From Linnemannia elongata (lineage: Eukaryota > Mortierellomycota > Mortierellomycetes > Mortierellales > Mortierellaceae), in contig JAXBDG010000001.1 in assembly GCA_036320915.1 (NCBI GenBank), forward strand, positions 4,238,001-4,302,000: DNA of 64,000 nt. Direction: 5' to 3'. This document shows positions 45,555 to 57,030 of the stretch, piece by piece. The notes under the pieces were generated by a model that saw only the letters and a list, made by a program, of their open reading frames with translations, was not told the origin of the DNA and ran no database searches. Both the position numbers and the translations under genes were made by a program. Numbering within the stretch: position 1 is the stretch's first letter; the number at the start of each line of letters is the position of its first letter.

Positions 45555-47735
45555 ATGGTTGAACAGGCACCCAAAAAAGCGCCGTTTCAGTTCTTCAGCA
45601 AGATACTCGCCAATAGTAACAACAACAACAACAATAACAATCTCACCACCAGTATCACCCCTACGCCCACGCCCACCTTAGCTACTTCTCAAATCGCTCT
45701 TAGCATCCCTGAGATCCTCGAGCACACTCTCTCTTTCCTTTCACGCAAGGACCGACAGGATTCCGCTCGCCTAGTTTGTAAGGCATGGTATGCAATCTGC
45801 AAGAGCCTGCTTCCTACCTCCTACACCTGGATCCTCCGTATCAACCCCAAGATCAACACCAACACTACCGACAGGAACGACAGCGACGATGAACAGGACA
45901 TCCGAGACTTGGTCTCCCTAGCCAACAATATCATCGTCCAAATTGACAGTGATAACCGAACTGCAGCGGCATCACGGCAACGTATCGTCATTTGGAATAA
46001 CATGATGAGCGTCCTATCCAGCATTACTCGCGAGCGCACCAATCGAGGAGTGCCTCCAAGGCTACGGACCCTCCACCTACGAGAAACCGTCCTCGTCAAC
46101 TTTAAAACTCAGCTACCTAAACTTTCCCGCCTCACCACCCTGTCAACCCTCAGAATCGACTCGGTTGTAAAATGGGACATCATTCACCTGTTCACAATCG
46201 TCAGGGCCTGTCCGCATCTCGAAGAGTTGTCGATCAAGCCGACTCTTGCAGCAGCCCGTGCCTCCCCGAGTTACTCGATCGCGCAAGACGAGCTCACGTC
46301 AGCCGAGGAACGCAACCTCATCAGCGGATCTAACACATTGCCAATGCTCACTCATCTCCAAGCTTGCAGTCTCTACAACCTCACCTTGACTTTGCCAGCC
46401 CTGCGTGCCTTCCTGGAAGCCAGCCCTCGACTGTCAAAACTTGTCCTGGTTTACTGCGATCATCTTGTACGTGAAGGGCAGGAAGATGCGCACCTTCTCT
46501 CTAGAACCCATTACCACGATGAGCAGGGCGCCAGGATCATCCGTCTAGTAGGCGCACACTGTCCTGACCTCAAGATCTTCCACTTGTCTTTACCTTACGG
46601 TGGCGGCAGTTATGGCCTTGGGACCCCTGAAATCGCCGTTATGCTGGAGACCTTCCCGCATATGGAGGAATACAACCTGAGCGAAGTGGAGTTCGACCCA
46701 GTCATTTTCAAGTCTCCGGACACCGCAGGATACACCAACCGGATCACGACTATGAATCTCTTGCCGACTCGGCCAGACGCCTTCCGGAGCGAAGGGGTTC
46801 CACTCCGTGAGATCCTTTGTACTTTTGAGCACCTGATCCATCTCCGAGCACCTGCGTCAAATTACTACATTGAAGACATGGACTTGCATAACGTGCTGGA
46901 GCAGTTAGAGGAATGTAATCCGGATGAAAGTCCTGGTTGTGGTAAACCTCAGCCTTACATCCCAAAGAACGACTCCGTCGTTACCCGTCAGTACATCTGG
47001 GCATGTCGCGGCCTCAAGACCTTGCACATGAAAATCGAACAACGGAGGTCAACATACCGCTTTCAAACCGAGAGGTGGCTGATCGTCTTTGGGTTCCTGA
47101 GCAGGATGGCCCCACGGTTACAGGAACTTTATCTTTCGAGATATACAACAGACGTATCGTTTCGAGGAGGCTTGTGCTTGCTGACTCGACTTCAAGACCT
47201 GGAAAGGATCCGGATCATAGTTAACTATTGCCCTTGGAGAGAATTCCGTGTTTCTACTCTCTCTTGGTTGGACCCGACTCCACCCTCGACCTGGGACCGT
47301 TTTGTCTATTCGCGTCATCGTCGAGAGAAGGAACACCGAGATATCTGGAAACACTACAAGGGTATTGCACCACCAGAAGTAACAACTGCAGGATCGATGA
47401 TGGTCGAACAAGGTCGGGAAATGGGAATGGACTTGAGTAAACTTGGATATCCTGAAGACCTGTTGGATTGGATGGACGAGCGTTATAGAGACCCTACCAC
47501 CGACGTCGACACCATCGCGCCCAACACTACCATATCAGGATGTCGCAAGGAACCCCCTTTACCTCTCCCGAAACTGCAATCGTTCTTGGTCGAGATGCCA
47601 CATTACTCTGACATGGAATATGAGCAGCTTCGGGATTATGAAAAATTTGTCGCCAAGGTCCGACCAGACGTCGATATCCAATTGCGCCGACCTCGTCTGG
47701 ATGAGTACTTCTTGACGACGCTAAAGATGTATTGA
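45555..47735 (+). CDS. F-box protein with leucine-rich repeat-like body
   Basis: A single exon of 726 residues. After an Asn- and Thr/Pro-rich N-terminus comes a good F-box near 50-90 (IPEILEHTLSFLSRKDRQDS, then ARLVCKAW). The body has irregular leucine-rich segments (for example LSRLTTLSTLRID, CPHLEELSIKP, LSKLVLVYC and CPDLKIFHLSLP) and ends LRRPRLDEYFLTTLKMY. F-box proteins couple substrates to SCF ubiquitin ligases through Skp1. This type is common in large, fast-evolving families in Mortierella-like fungi, mostly of unknown target. The second F-box gene of the window (17836-20313) shares the layout but not obvious sequence. Confidence 0.85.
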   Translation: MVEQAPKKAPFQFFSKILANSNNNNNNNNLTTSITPTPTPTLATSQIALSIPEILEHTLSFLSRKDRQDSARLVCKAWYAICKSLLPTSYTWILRINPKINTNTTDRNDSDDEQDIRDLVSLANNIIVQIDSDNRTAAASRQRIVIWNNMMSVLSSITRERTNRGVPPRLRTLHLRETVLVNFKTQLPKLSRLTTLSTLRIDSVVKWDIIHLFTIVRACPHLEELSIKPTLAAARASPSYSIAQDELTSAEERNLISGSNTLPMLTHLQACSLYNLTLTLPALRAFLEASPRLSKLVLVYCDHLVREGQEDAHLLSRTHYHDEQGARIIRLVGAHCPDLKIFHLSLPYGGGSYGLGTPEIAVMLETFPHMEEYNLSEVEFDPVIFKSPDTAGYTNRITTMNLLPTRPDAFRSEGVPLREILCTFEHLIHLRAPASNYYIEDMDLHNVLEQLEECNPDESPGCGKPQPYIPKNDSVVTRQYIWACRGLKTLHMKIEQRRSTYRFQTERWLIVFGFLSRMAPRLQELYLSRYTTDVSFRGGLCLLTRLQDLERIRIIVNYCPWREFRVSTLSWLDPTPPSTWDRFVYSRHRREKEHRDIWKHYKGIAPPEVTTAGSMMVEQGREMGMDLSKLGYPEDLLDWMDERYRDPTTDVDTIAPNTTISGCRKEPPLPLPKLQSFLVEMPHYSDMEYEQLRDYEKFVAKVRPDVDIQLRRPRLDEYFLTTLKMY

Positions 47736-48085
47736 AAAAAAAAATTAGGAATAAATAAACCTGTTTGAACCATAGGTTATGTTTGTTCTGAAAGGAGACA
47801 TGATGCAACCGAAGCGGTGGAAGAAGCACTTCATAAACGGAGACACGTTCGAACAATAAAGCAATAGAAGAAACGAAACCGATAATGCTATGAAGAAGGG
47901 GGAAAAGTAGGATGGATTGGATGGGTTGGAATAAAGCATGTGCACACAACATCCTAACGTTTACAGTATTAAATATTTCAATGTGTATTAATTAGTGAGT
48001 AACTATGGTGGTACGATGATGATGACAAATGGTAACAGTACATTGCGCACCCGCTTGGGCGAGACGCTTAAATTGTTGGCCTCGT
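47736..48085. other. Convergent intergenic region, no gene seen
   Basis: 350 AT-rich bases between the F-box gene stop and the permease stop. An AATAAA at 47751-47756 lies 15 bases after the F-box stop and is a plausible polyadenylation signal. Confidence 0.5.
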
Positions 48086-49871
48086 TTAGGCAACAAAGCG
48101 AATAATCTTCTTCCAGATGGGCAACTTCTCCTCTTGGTCCTCTCCTTCCTTCACCTCGACGTGGTGAGAGGTGCCTTGGAGAATGGTAGGGCGGCCAGTA
48201 TCGAGATCGACTTCCAGAAGAGGGATAATCTTGGTCTTGTGGTAGATCTTCCAGATGATGATCGAGAGGAAAAAGACGGGAGCGCCGACAAAGACAGCAA
48301 CGACACCCTCGGCGCTGAAGGGATCGGCGGTGACGGCTTGGTATCCTTGCATGAAGAGAATCATCAAGGCCAGTAGGATCGAGAGGTAACAGCTGTAAGG
48401 GAAGAAAGGGGCGACGTAGGGGAGGTCTTTGACCGAGCGGCCCTGAGCCTTGAAGGCGGCGCGGAAGCGGAGATGGATGACCGAGATTGACAACCATGTC
48501 AACAGAGCTGACATTCCAGTGAGGTTGACAAGCCATGTGAAAACAACACCGGATCCAACAACATCGGCGACAAAGGCGATCGAGGCAACCAAGGTCACGA
48601 GAGCCAAGGAGTACAGGGGAACACCACGACTGTTAACACGTCCAAAGATTGCGGGCATCTTGCCTTCACGTCCCATGGCCATCAAAGTACGGGTCGAGGC
48701 ATAGAAGGCTGACTGTCCGGCCGACAAGACGGCGGTCAGCAAGACGGCGTTAATAGCGTGATCGGCTCCAGGAAGCTTAGCCATCTTGAAAATGATAGTG
48801 AAGGGGGCGATGGGAGCAGCCTCGTTGACACTAGCGAAAGTAGAGTTCAACAAGTTCTCCTCCGTATAGGGAAGGACCAATCCGATGATCATAATCGTGA
48901 GGATGTAGAAGAGCAAGATACGCCAGAAGGTGTGGCGGATGGCCCTGGGGACAGCCTTTCCTGGGTTGGCAGACTCTCCGGCGGTGATACCGACTAATTC
49001 TGTGCCTCCGAAACTGAAGAATGCCCAGACGCAAGTAGTAAAAATGTTGACGGTCCTGTCGCGGGCAGTCTCTCCAACAATGGGTGCTCCTTCAATATGC
49101 CAGTTCTTGCCTCCAATGAATCCATCACCCACAGCGCCGACATCGACCAAGATACCAACGATGATGAAAACAATGCAGGTGAGGACCTTGATCATGGCGA
49201 ACCAGTACTCGAGCTCTCCAAAGGCCTTGACACCCAGGAGCGTGATACCGACAAGGATGACAATAAAGACTAGTGCCGGAATCCACATTTGGAGGTTGGG
49301 CCACCAGTACTGAAGAATCATGCCTGCTGCTGTGACTTCGATAGTGACGGTAATGATCCATTGGAAAGCGTAGCCGATACCGAGACCGAAACCCAAAGCT
49401 GGGTCAACAAAACGAGCGCCGAATGTCGAGAAGGCACCAGGCAAGGGCAAATAAGACGCCATCTCTCCGAGACTTGTGACGATAAAGAAGACCATTGTTC
49501 CTGAAAAGAAGGGAAAAATTAAGGTTAGAAAGAGACAGAACAATCTGGTGTCAGCCGATTGGTCATGGAACTTTCGCACCCACGCATAATATAAGCGAGA
49601 GGTAGAGCATGAAAGGATGGGTCAACATACCGACGATGGTGTAGGAGATCAGGGCACCGAGAGGACCGGCACCAGCGACAGAGCCTCCTGAGGACAAGAA
49701 AATACCGGTTCCGATGGTGCCTCCGATGGCAATCATCTGCAAATGTCTAGACTTGAGGTCACGCTTGACTTCACCAAACTGCTCGTTCTCTGTTGGACCG
49801 GCCGACTGGTGGTGGTGGGGGTGTGCCACCGAGTCTTCCTCGTACTCGTGCTTCTCGCCGTAGTCAGCCAT
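48086..49871 (-). CDS. Amino-acid permease, lysine/basic amino-acid type (paralogue A)
   Basis: Two exons, 49631-49871 and 48086-49500, join in frame to 551 residues with about 12 membrane segments. It belongs to the fungal amino-acid permease family (APC superfamily, as yeast Lyp1, Can1 and Gap1). TM1 carries the substrate-binding GGTIGTGIF (50-58). After the intron come TSLGEMASYLPLPGAF, the family signature FGGTELVGITAGES and the cytosolic loop FYASTRTLMAMGREGKMP. Such carriers import amino acids with protons at the plasma membrane. The specificity is not decided by sequence; the IAPFTIIF and GGTELVGITAGE segments are seen across basic-residue carriers. A TATA-like TATAAAAA (minus strand, about 50133-50141) and a CTCT-rich leader lie upstream. 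A close paralogue follows at 52134. Confidence 0.93.
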
Positions 49872-50132
49872 ACTGGATGTATGTGTGTGTATCTGTTGAG
49901 AGAGAGTGAGAGAGTGAGAGAGAGAGAGAGTGAGTGAGAGAGCGGGAAGAGAAGGTGAGAGAGTTTAGGATGAGACTTGTAGTGGAAGGGAGGAAAAAAG
50001 AGGGAGAAGGAGGAGTGTGGCGTTAAGGCAGTAACGGTTGCCCAGACGTTGAGGAGGAGGGAGGAGAGGAGGAGGAAAGGAGGAGGGGTGAAGAGAAAAA
50101 AAAGACAAAAAAGGATGGGCATTGGTCGCTCC

Positions 50133-50141
50133 TTTTTATAC
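50133..50141 (-). promoter_or_regulatory. TATA-like box of permease A
   Basis: TATAAAAAGG on the minus strand about 265 bases upstream of the start, followed by a CTCT-rich leader. Position-based. Confidence 0.45.
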
Positions 50142-50725
50142 ATGTGGGTAGGGTGGGTAGAAAAGAAAGAGAACGGAGTACGTGATCACTACCTTTGTTT
50201 GGCTGATAACTTAAAAAAAAGTTGGGCCACTGGATTAGCACACAAAAGAGTACCTCGATCAAGTACATCGAGAACTAGAAAGAGATCGAGTCCCTCTTCT
50301 TCTTCTTTCTCTCAATTCTTTCCGTTTTGCGCTTGCGCAGAATTGCAAAAGTAAATGGTCCGAGGAAAAACGATCGCTGCTGTTCTTCCCTTCCGCCCCC
50401 CTCTTTTGCCTCCTTCCTACCTCCAAACAAGGGAGGAGATTTTTACAACCATGCATTGCAATGCGAAATGCATAATGGCCTCTTCCCTTGCCAACCCTTG
50501 TCCATACATCATTCTGAAAGGAGAATATTTCTTTGTGCTCTCATAAGGTGGGATAGACTGCCACTCCTCCATGGATCCACCTCCCTCCAAATACACTTCT
50601 ACAAATACAGCCAGCCTCACTCATCAATCAAAAAAAAAAAATGAGGTTCACCCCACTTACTCAGCGAACAATACATGCTGCAAGATACCTTCATTCCCCG
50701 ATGTTTGTCCCTGGCTGGCTGAGGT

Positions 50726-50727
<2 letters not shown>

Positions 50728-50757
<30 letters not shown>
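50728..50757. repeat. A homopolymer of 30 bases
   Basis: An uninterrupted A run between the two permease genes. Confidence 0.95.
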
Positions 50758-50769
<12 letters not shown>

Positions 50770-51463
50770 TTCATAAAAAAGACGCCATTTAGACCAACGT
50801 TGTAGCCTTCCATCCATTCCTCACCACCTCTCACGTCTTCCATGTTTCTTCCATGTTTCTTCCGACCCTTTTTTTGTTTTTGTTTTTTTATTTTGCCGCC
50901 CTTCTCACATCGATGATATGGTTTATTGTCACCAAATTCTCCCCTCGTTTTTTTTTTTTTTTTTTTTTGTGTTCTATCCTTTACTTCCCCTCCGCCACGT
51001 TATTTCTGCCCTTGTTTGTTCCCTCTATTTTGCATTTCTGGGCAAAGTAACGAACCACAACTAGAAACAACAAAATTGCCCGTGAATTCCCGTTTGGTTT
51101 TTTTGTTTGTTTTTTTGAGTTTTCATTACTTCTGTTTCCCTGTCGTTACTGGAGTCGATCGGAGAGAAAAGAAGAGGGGTGAGTCCAGAGCCCTTACATT
51201 GGTTCTTTTTGTCCATTGTTCCTTCTCCTCGATGTCTGACCTGACTATTGTAGAGATCCCCGTCTCACCATTTTGTTTTGTCAAGGTTCTTATCTGAACC
51301 AAAGGAAGTAACCTTCACTCATTCCCTTTGACGTAAGGTTCATAACAGTTGTTGATTCAAGAATTGACGCCATAGAGTGCTCTAATGCAATCCATTCGAC
51401 CATAAAATGAACGACCATTTTTTTGTCCGCCATTCACTCATCCTCCTAGCTCCCTCTTTCCGG

Positions 51464-51512
51464 CTCTCTCTCTCTCTCCCTCTCTCTCTCTCTCTCACTC
51501 TCTCTCTCTCTC

Positions 51513-51550
<38 letters not shown>
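51464..51550. repeat. CT microsatellite, interrupted
   Basis: About 40 CT units with a few CAC or CCC interruptions. Confidence 0.95.
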
Positions 51551-51553
<3 letters not shown>

Positions 51554-51853
51554 AACCCCCCAAAATCGCGCGACTTGAAATTCCTCGTAGAAAGAACCCT
51601 CCCCGCCTACTTTGCCTGCCTGCCTCACTCCGCCAACGAGCAATTGACGAAGAGCTAAAGAACTCTCTCTCCCTCTTGGGGGCTGGTGATGTAACCCAAA
51701 AAAATCTTTCTTGTAAATCCAAGGAAGGACTCAGTGCCGATCATTTTTTTCCTATAGATTGGTATACAAGGCGAGGAAGCAGAAATGACGACTTTTGGGG
51801 AAAAGCATTTTTTCTATGCCCAACTTCGTCTTGGAAGTGGCTCCCATTCTGCA

Positions 51854-51856
<3 letters not shown>

Positions 51857-51895
<39 letters not shown>
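51857..51895. repeat. T homopolymer of 39 bases
   Basis: An uninterrupted T run about 240 bases beyond the 3' end of permease B (read on minus). Confidence 0.95.
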
Positions 51896-51896
<1 letters not shown>

Positions 51897-52133
51897 GCAG
51901 TGTAAAGAAAAAAACAGCCTGCACAAAAACAAGAGCACATCTGACGAGTGCGTTTGGACCCTCCAAAGCAGAAGAAAAATCGAAGGATCACACTGTGGCG
52001 TCGTGTGTTTGTGCATTGTGTGTTTTGCGATTGCAGACGACAGGGGTCAAACCACAGAGGGGAAGGAAAGAAAGGAATAGAATGGTATATTGTAATGAAA
52101 GATATAAAGATGTTTGTTGCAAGATGGGATGCT

Positions 52134-53963
52134 TTAGGCAATGAAGCGGAGAATCTTGAGACCTGCCCTCTTCCAGCGAGGCAACTTAGCCTCCCTCTCC
52201 TTGTCCTCGCCCTCTTCATCCTCGCTCCGATCGACAGAAATGCCCTGGACGATTGTAGGACGACCCGTATCGAGATCGACCTCCAACAACGGAACAAGTT
52301 TGGTCTTGTGGTATACCTTCCATCCAATGATCGAGAAGAAGAAGACCGGCGCTCCTGCAAAGACTGCAATCACATCCTCGACGACAAAGGGGTCGGCGGT
52401 CACAGCTTGGTAACCCTCCAGGAAGCCAATCATTAGAGCAAGAAGTATCGAGATGTAGCAGCTGTAGGGGAAGAAGGGTGCAATGTAGGGAAGATCCTTG
52501 ATCGAACGACCTTGAGCCTTGTAGGCGGCACGGAAACGGAGATGGACTACCGAGATGGACAGCCAGGTGAGGAGGGCGGACATTCCAGTCAGGTTGACCA
52601 GCCAGGTGAAGACCACTCCCGTGCCAACAACGTCCGCCACAAATGCAACACAGGCAACCAAGGTCACGAGAGCCAAGGAGTACAAAGGGACACCACGGCT
52701 GTTGACACGTCCAAAGATCGCAGGCATCTTGCCCTCACGTCCCATGGCCATGAGTGTACGGGTCGAAGCGTAGTAAGCGGATTGTCCAGCCGACAGCACG
52801 GACGACAAGAGGATCGCGTTGACGGCATGGTCTGCTCCTGGCAGCTTGGCCATCTTGAAGATGATTGTAAAGGGAGCCATAGGAGCAGCCTGATTGACCT
52901 CTGCAAACGCAGAACCAAGTAAATTCTCGTCCGTCCAAGGGATGACCAGTCCGATCACCATGACCGATAAGATAAAGAACAGCATGATGCGCCAGAACGT
53001 ATGTCGAATCGCCTTGGGGATCGCCTTTCCTGGATTCGCTGACTCTCCAGCAGTGATACCCACCAACTCGGTCCCTCCAAAACTGAAGAAAGCCCAAATA
53101 CACGTCGTAAAGATATTGACCGTCTTGTCCTTGGTAGTTTCCCCCACGATGGGAGCCCCCTCGATATGCCAGTTCCTCCCTCCAATGAACTCATCTCCAA
53201 CAGCGCCGACATCGACCAAGATCCCGACAAGAATAAAAATCACACAAGTAATGACCTTGATCATGCTCAGCCAATACTCCAGCTCTCCAAAGACCGAGAC
53301 GCCCAACAATGCCATGCCAACCAAGAGGACAATAAAAATCAGAGCTGGAATCCACATCTGGAGATTGGGCCACCAGTACTGAAGGATCAACCCTGCAGAC
53401 GTAACCTCGATCGTGACAGATATGATCCATTGAAAGGCATACCCAAAACCGAGTCCGAACCCGAGGGCTGGGTCGACGAAACGCGCACCGAAGGTCGTGA
53501 ATGCTCCTGGTAAGGGCAGGTATGCTGCCATCTCACCAAGACTCGTGACGATAAAGAAGACCATCGTTCCTAAAGAACAGTTAAAAGGAGAGGAAGAGGT
53601 TCGTTAGGCTTACAATTTCCCGGTTTCCAAATCTCTATCCTCACCAACATTCCATGCTATCGAATTTTCCTGGTAAAAAAAAGATGGAGAGGACTCTGAG
53701 CCGTTACCAACGATGAGATAGGAAATCAATCCTCCAAGGGGTCCTGCAGAGGCAACGGACGCTCCGGCAGACAGGAAGACACTGGTGCCAATAGTGCCTC
53801 CGATGGCAATCATCTGGACATGTCTAGACTTGAGACCTCGCTTGACCTCACCGAACTGCTCGTTTTCGGTAGGTCCACCCGACCGATGAATTGCCTTGTC
53901 ATCGTTGATGATCGAGCCTGTGTCAGCGTATTCCGGCTTCTCGCTGTATGATGTGGCTGTCAT
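52134..53963 (-). CDS. Amino-acid permease (paralogue B of the tandem pair)
   Basis: Two exons, 53708-53963 and 52134-53569, join in frame to 563 residues. The intron is at the same codon as in paralogue A, and most membrane segments are nearly the same: TSLGEMAAYLPLPGAF, SFGGTELVGITAGES and STRTLMAMGREGKMP are shared. It is a fungal amino-acid permease of the Lyp1/Can1/Gap1 group with about 12 membrane segments. The striking difference is TM1: GGTIGTSVF (55-63) replaces GGTIGTGIF, changing a glycine of the unwound substrate-binding stretch to Ser61. N- and C-terminal tails also differ. The pair arose by tandem duplication. Transport specificity of B may differ from A; that is inference. Confidence 0.93.
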
Positions 53964-54673
53964 TGTCTGTTAGACTTTTAGGCGAAGTATGAAGAAGGAT
54001 GTGTTTGTTGATGTGGGCAGTTGAGGGTACCCAGAAGAACAGGCGGGAGATAAGGGAGAGAGGGAGAGAGAGAGGGTAAAAGGTGAAAAGGGAGGGATGA
54101 GAAAGAAGAAAGAGAAGTGAGATCTGAGGCGCAATTGCTTTCTTTTTGTTCTTGTTTTTTTTCTTCCTTGGAGCGTTCACAACAGGTTTGTTTTCATGGT
54201 TTGTCTTCTTCTTCATGGCACCGGATGTTTCTTTGTCGTGGTTGTTGTTGTTCCTGTTGTTGTCATGGACAACCTTAAAGTATCCAAGCACACCATTCTT
54301 CTTTCTTCTTCCTCGATTCCTGTCACTCCTTTTGCCATATGTGAGCCCTTACTTGTCAAAATAACCTTGTCTTATGTATATAAACAATCCAAAAGGAGAT
54401 CTATTACTCGTTCGATGTGTCACGAAAAAGTCTCTATTCCACTCCCTCCATCGTTGTCCCAACTGTTGGCGTGCTGGTTCTGAAGGCTGCACATGCAGCT
54501 TTTTGATATCTTTATTTCTTGTTCTTGGAAGGGTTAACTAAACTATGGTGGGAAGGGGGAAGGAGAGAAAAACATGGGGCATAGAAGGGGAAAGACACTA
54601 GGGGATCAAATGGGAAAGGGGAACAGGGGAGGGGAACAGAACAGGGAAGGAGGAACAAAAGAAGAGCCTGCGC
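53964..54673. other. Intergenic region upstream of permease B and downstream of Ran gene
   Basis: About 700 bases. The permease B leader is CT-rich on the minus strand (54040-54120). TATATA near 54377-54382 (minus strand) could be its TATA box. GTTGTTGTT repeats lie near 54236-54265. No gene seen. Confidence 0.45.
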
Positions 54674-55916
<1,243 letters not shown>

Positions 55917-56097
55917 TGCTTTGTTCAACTAAGAGGATTAGAAAAAAAAGAAATGACTGGGGATCTTCATCTGCGAAGGGTTAAAATCCGTCCTTTTATT
56001 AGCAAAATGCGGGAGGCGCATTATCATGTATTTTATTTTTTTGTGCTTTGTAAGCTGAAGGCTGAGCAGCGTGACAGATGCGTGGCGAGCGACTTGG

Positions 56098-56139
56098 GAG
56101 GCGAAGCGCATAGCCAGTGAGGCGAAGCGGATAGCCAAT
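56098..56139. repeat. Two tandem 21-base units upstream of the Ran-like gene
   Basis: Units GAGGCGAAGCGCATAGCCAG(T) and GAGGCGAAGCGGATAGCCAA(T) lie at 56098-56118 and 56119-56139, about 180-220 bases upstream of the Ran start. The second contains CCAAT. A promoter role is possible by position only. Confidence 0.7.
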
Positions 56140-56235
56140 GAGGGGGAAAAGATAGATCTTTCGGGACAACTGTGATGGGATGGTGGGGGACGCTTGGAGT
56201 CTCTACTTTGGTGCATCTACAAGTATCGGGGCCTA

Positions 56236-56760
56236 TTAAATATACAACGAAAAATATCGAAACAAGCGTGTGAGTAGAGGAATCATTTTCATAAAGGCGC
56301 ATGTAGAAGAACCATAAAGCTGCCCCGCTGTTGCTACAATGATATATACCGGGACGTCTGGCGCTCCATAGACAGAGGCAATTCTAGGGATCAAGCCCAT
56401 GTAGAGCATCATCTCGTTCCACGAGCAAATCATCACTGGGTCCAAGCAATGACTCCAGAGCTGAGCCTCGTAGTGAACTATATCCCACATCAATGAGACC
56501 AGACAGCTTTGACCATCAGGATCAACGGTGGCGTAGACGGAGCTCGTCTCATAGACTTTGACGCCATACATCACTTTTTCTAGGGTGGCGTACTGTTTGG
56601 GGCTGAGGGATGTGCAGTTCTGGACGGTGGGGATAGTCTTTTTTATGCAGCTGTAGCAACTTGGCGATTGGGCGATAACAGAGGATGATGTGAAGCATAG
56701 CCAGAAGAGGATGCTAAGAATGGTATTCACGACGACCATGTGTCTAAAAGTTGAATGCAT
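56236..56760 (-). CDS. Small secreted cysteine-containing protein, family not recognised
   Basis: A single exon of 174 residues with the start taken at the ATG at 56760. Residues about 8-30 (VVVNTILSILFWLCFTSSSVIA, quoted in parts: VVVNTILSIL then FWLCFTSSSVIA) form a signal peptide, with likely cleavage near AQS. The mature part begins SPSCYSCIKKTIPTVQNC and holds about eight cysteines, enough for several disulphides. It also holds a VDPDGQSCLVSL and a WSHCLDPVMICSWNEMM segment. A longer open frame to 56910 adds a Leu-run and is unlikely to be used. Small secreted proteins of this kind are common and lineage-specific in soil fungi. No domain or function is recognised, and I do not infer an effector role. 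Confidence 0.7.
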   Translation of the reverse strand: MHSTFRHMVVVNTILSILFWLCFTSSSVIAQSPSCYSCIKKTIPTVQNCTSLSPKQYATLEKVMYGVKVYETSSVYATVDPDGQSCLVSLMWDIVHYEAQLWSHCLDPVMICSWNEMMLYMGLIPRIASVYGAPDVPVYIIVATAGQLYGSSTCAFMKMIPLLTRLFRYFSLYI

Positions 56761-57030
56761 TCTTGATGGATTTGCGATGTCGATGGTATCGAAAGAGGGT
56801 GAATCTGAGGAGATGTTTATGTTCAAAGAGTACAATGACCAAAGTGGTCGAGTAAAGAGTGGAGGGAGGAGAAGGAGGAGAAGGAGGAGGAGGAGGAGGA
56901 AAAAACGCAAAAAACGGTGTCCGTCCGCGCCTTCGTTCGGTCAAGACTTAGAAGAAAAAACTACTCAGTCTAAATTGAAATGTACAGTGTATAGGTAGAT
57001 TTATTCGAGGGTAACAAAGTAGAGCATGTA

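Larger units (their letters stand above)
49872..52133. other. Intergenic region between the two permease genes
   Basis: About 2.3 kb. It holds the promoter of permease A (GA-rich on plus, 49890-49950; TATA-like at about 50133-50141), poly(A) 50728-50757, T-rich runs near 50950-50968, a CT array 51464-51550 and poly(T) 51857-51895. No gene seen. Confidence 0.55.

Noticed and set aside
49872..52133. Third permease copy between the two paralogues
   Set aside because: I looked for the GGTELVGITAGE and MAMGREGK segments in the gap and found neither on either strand.
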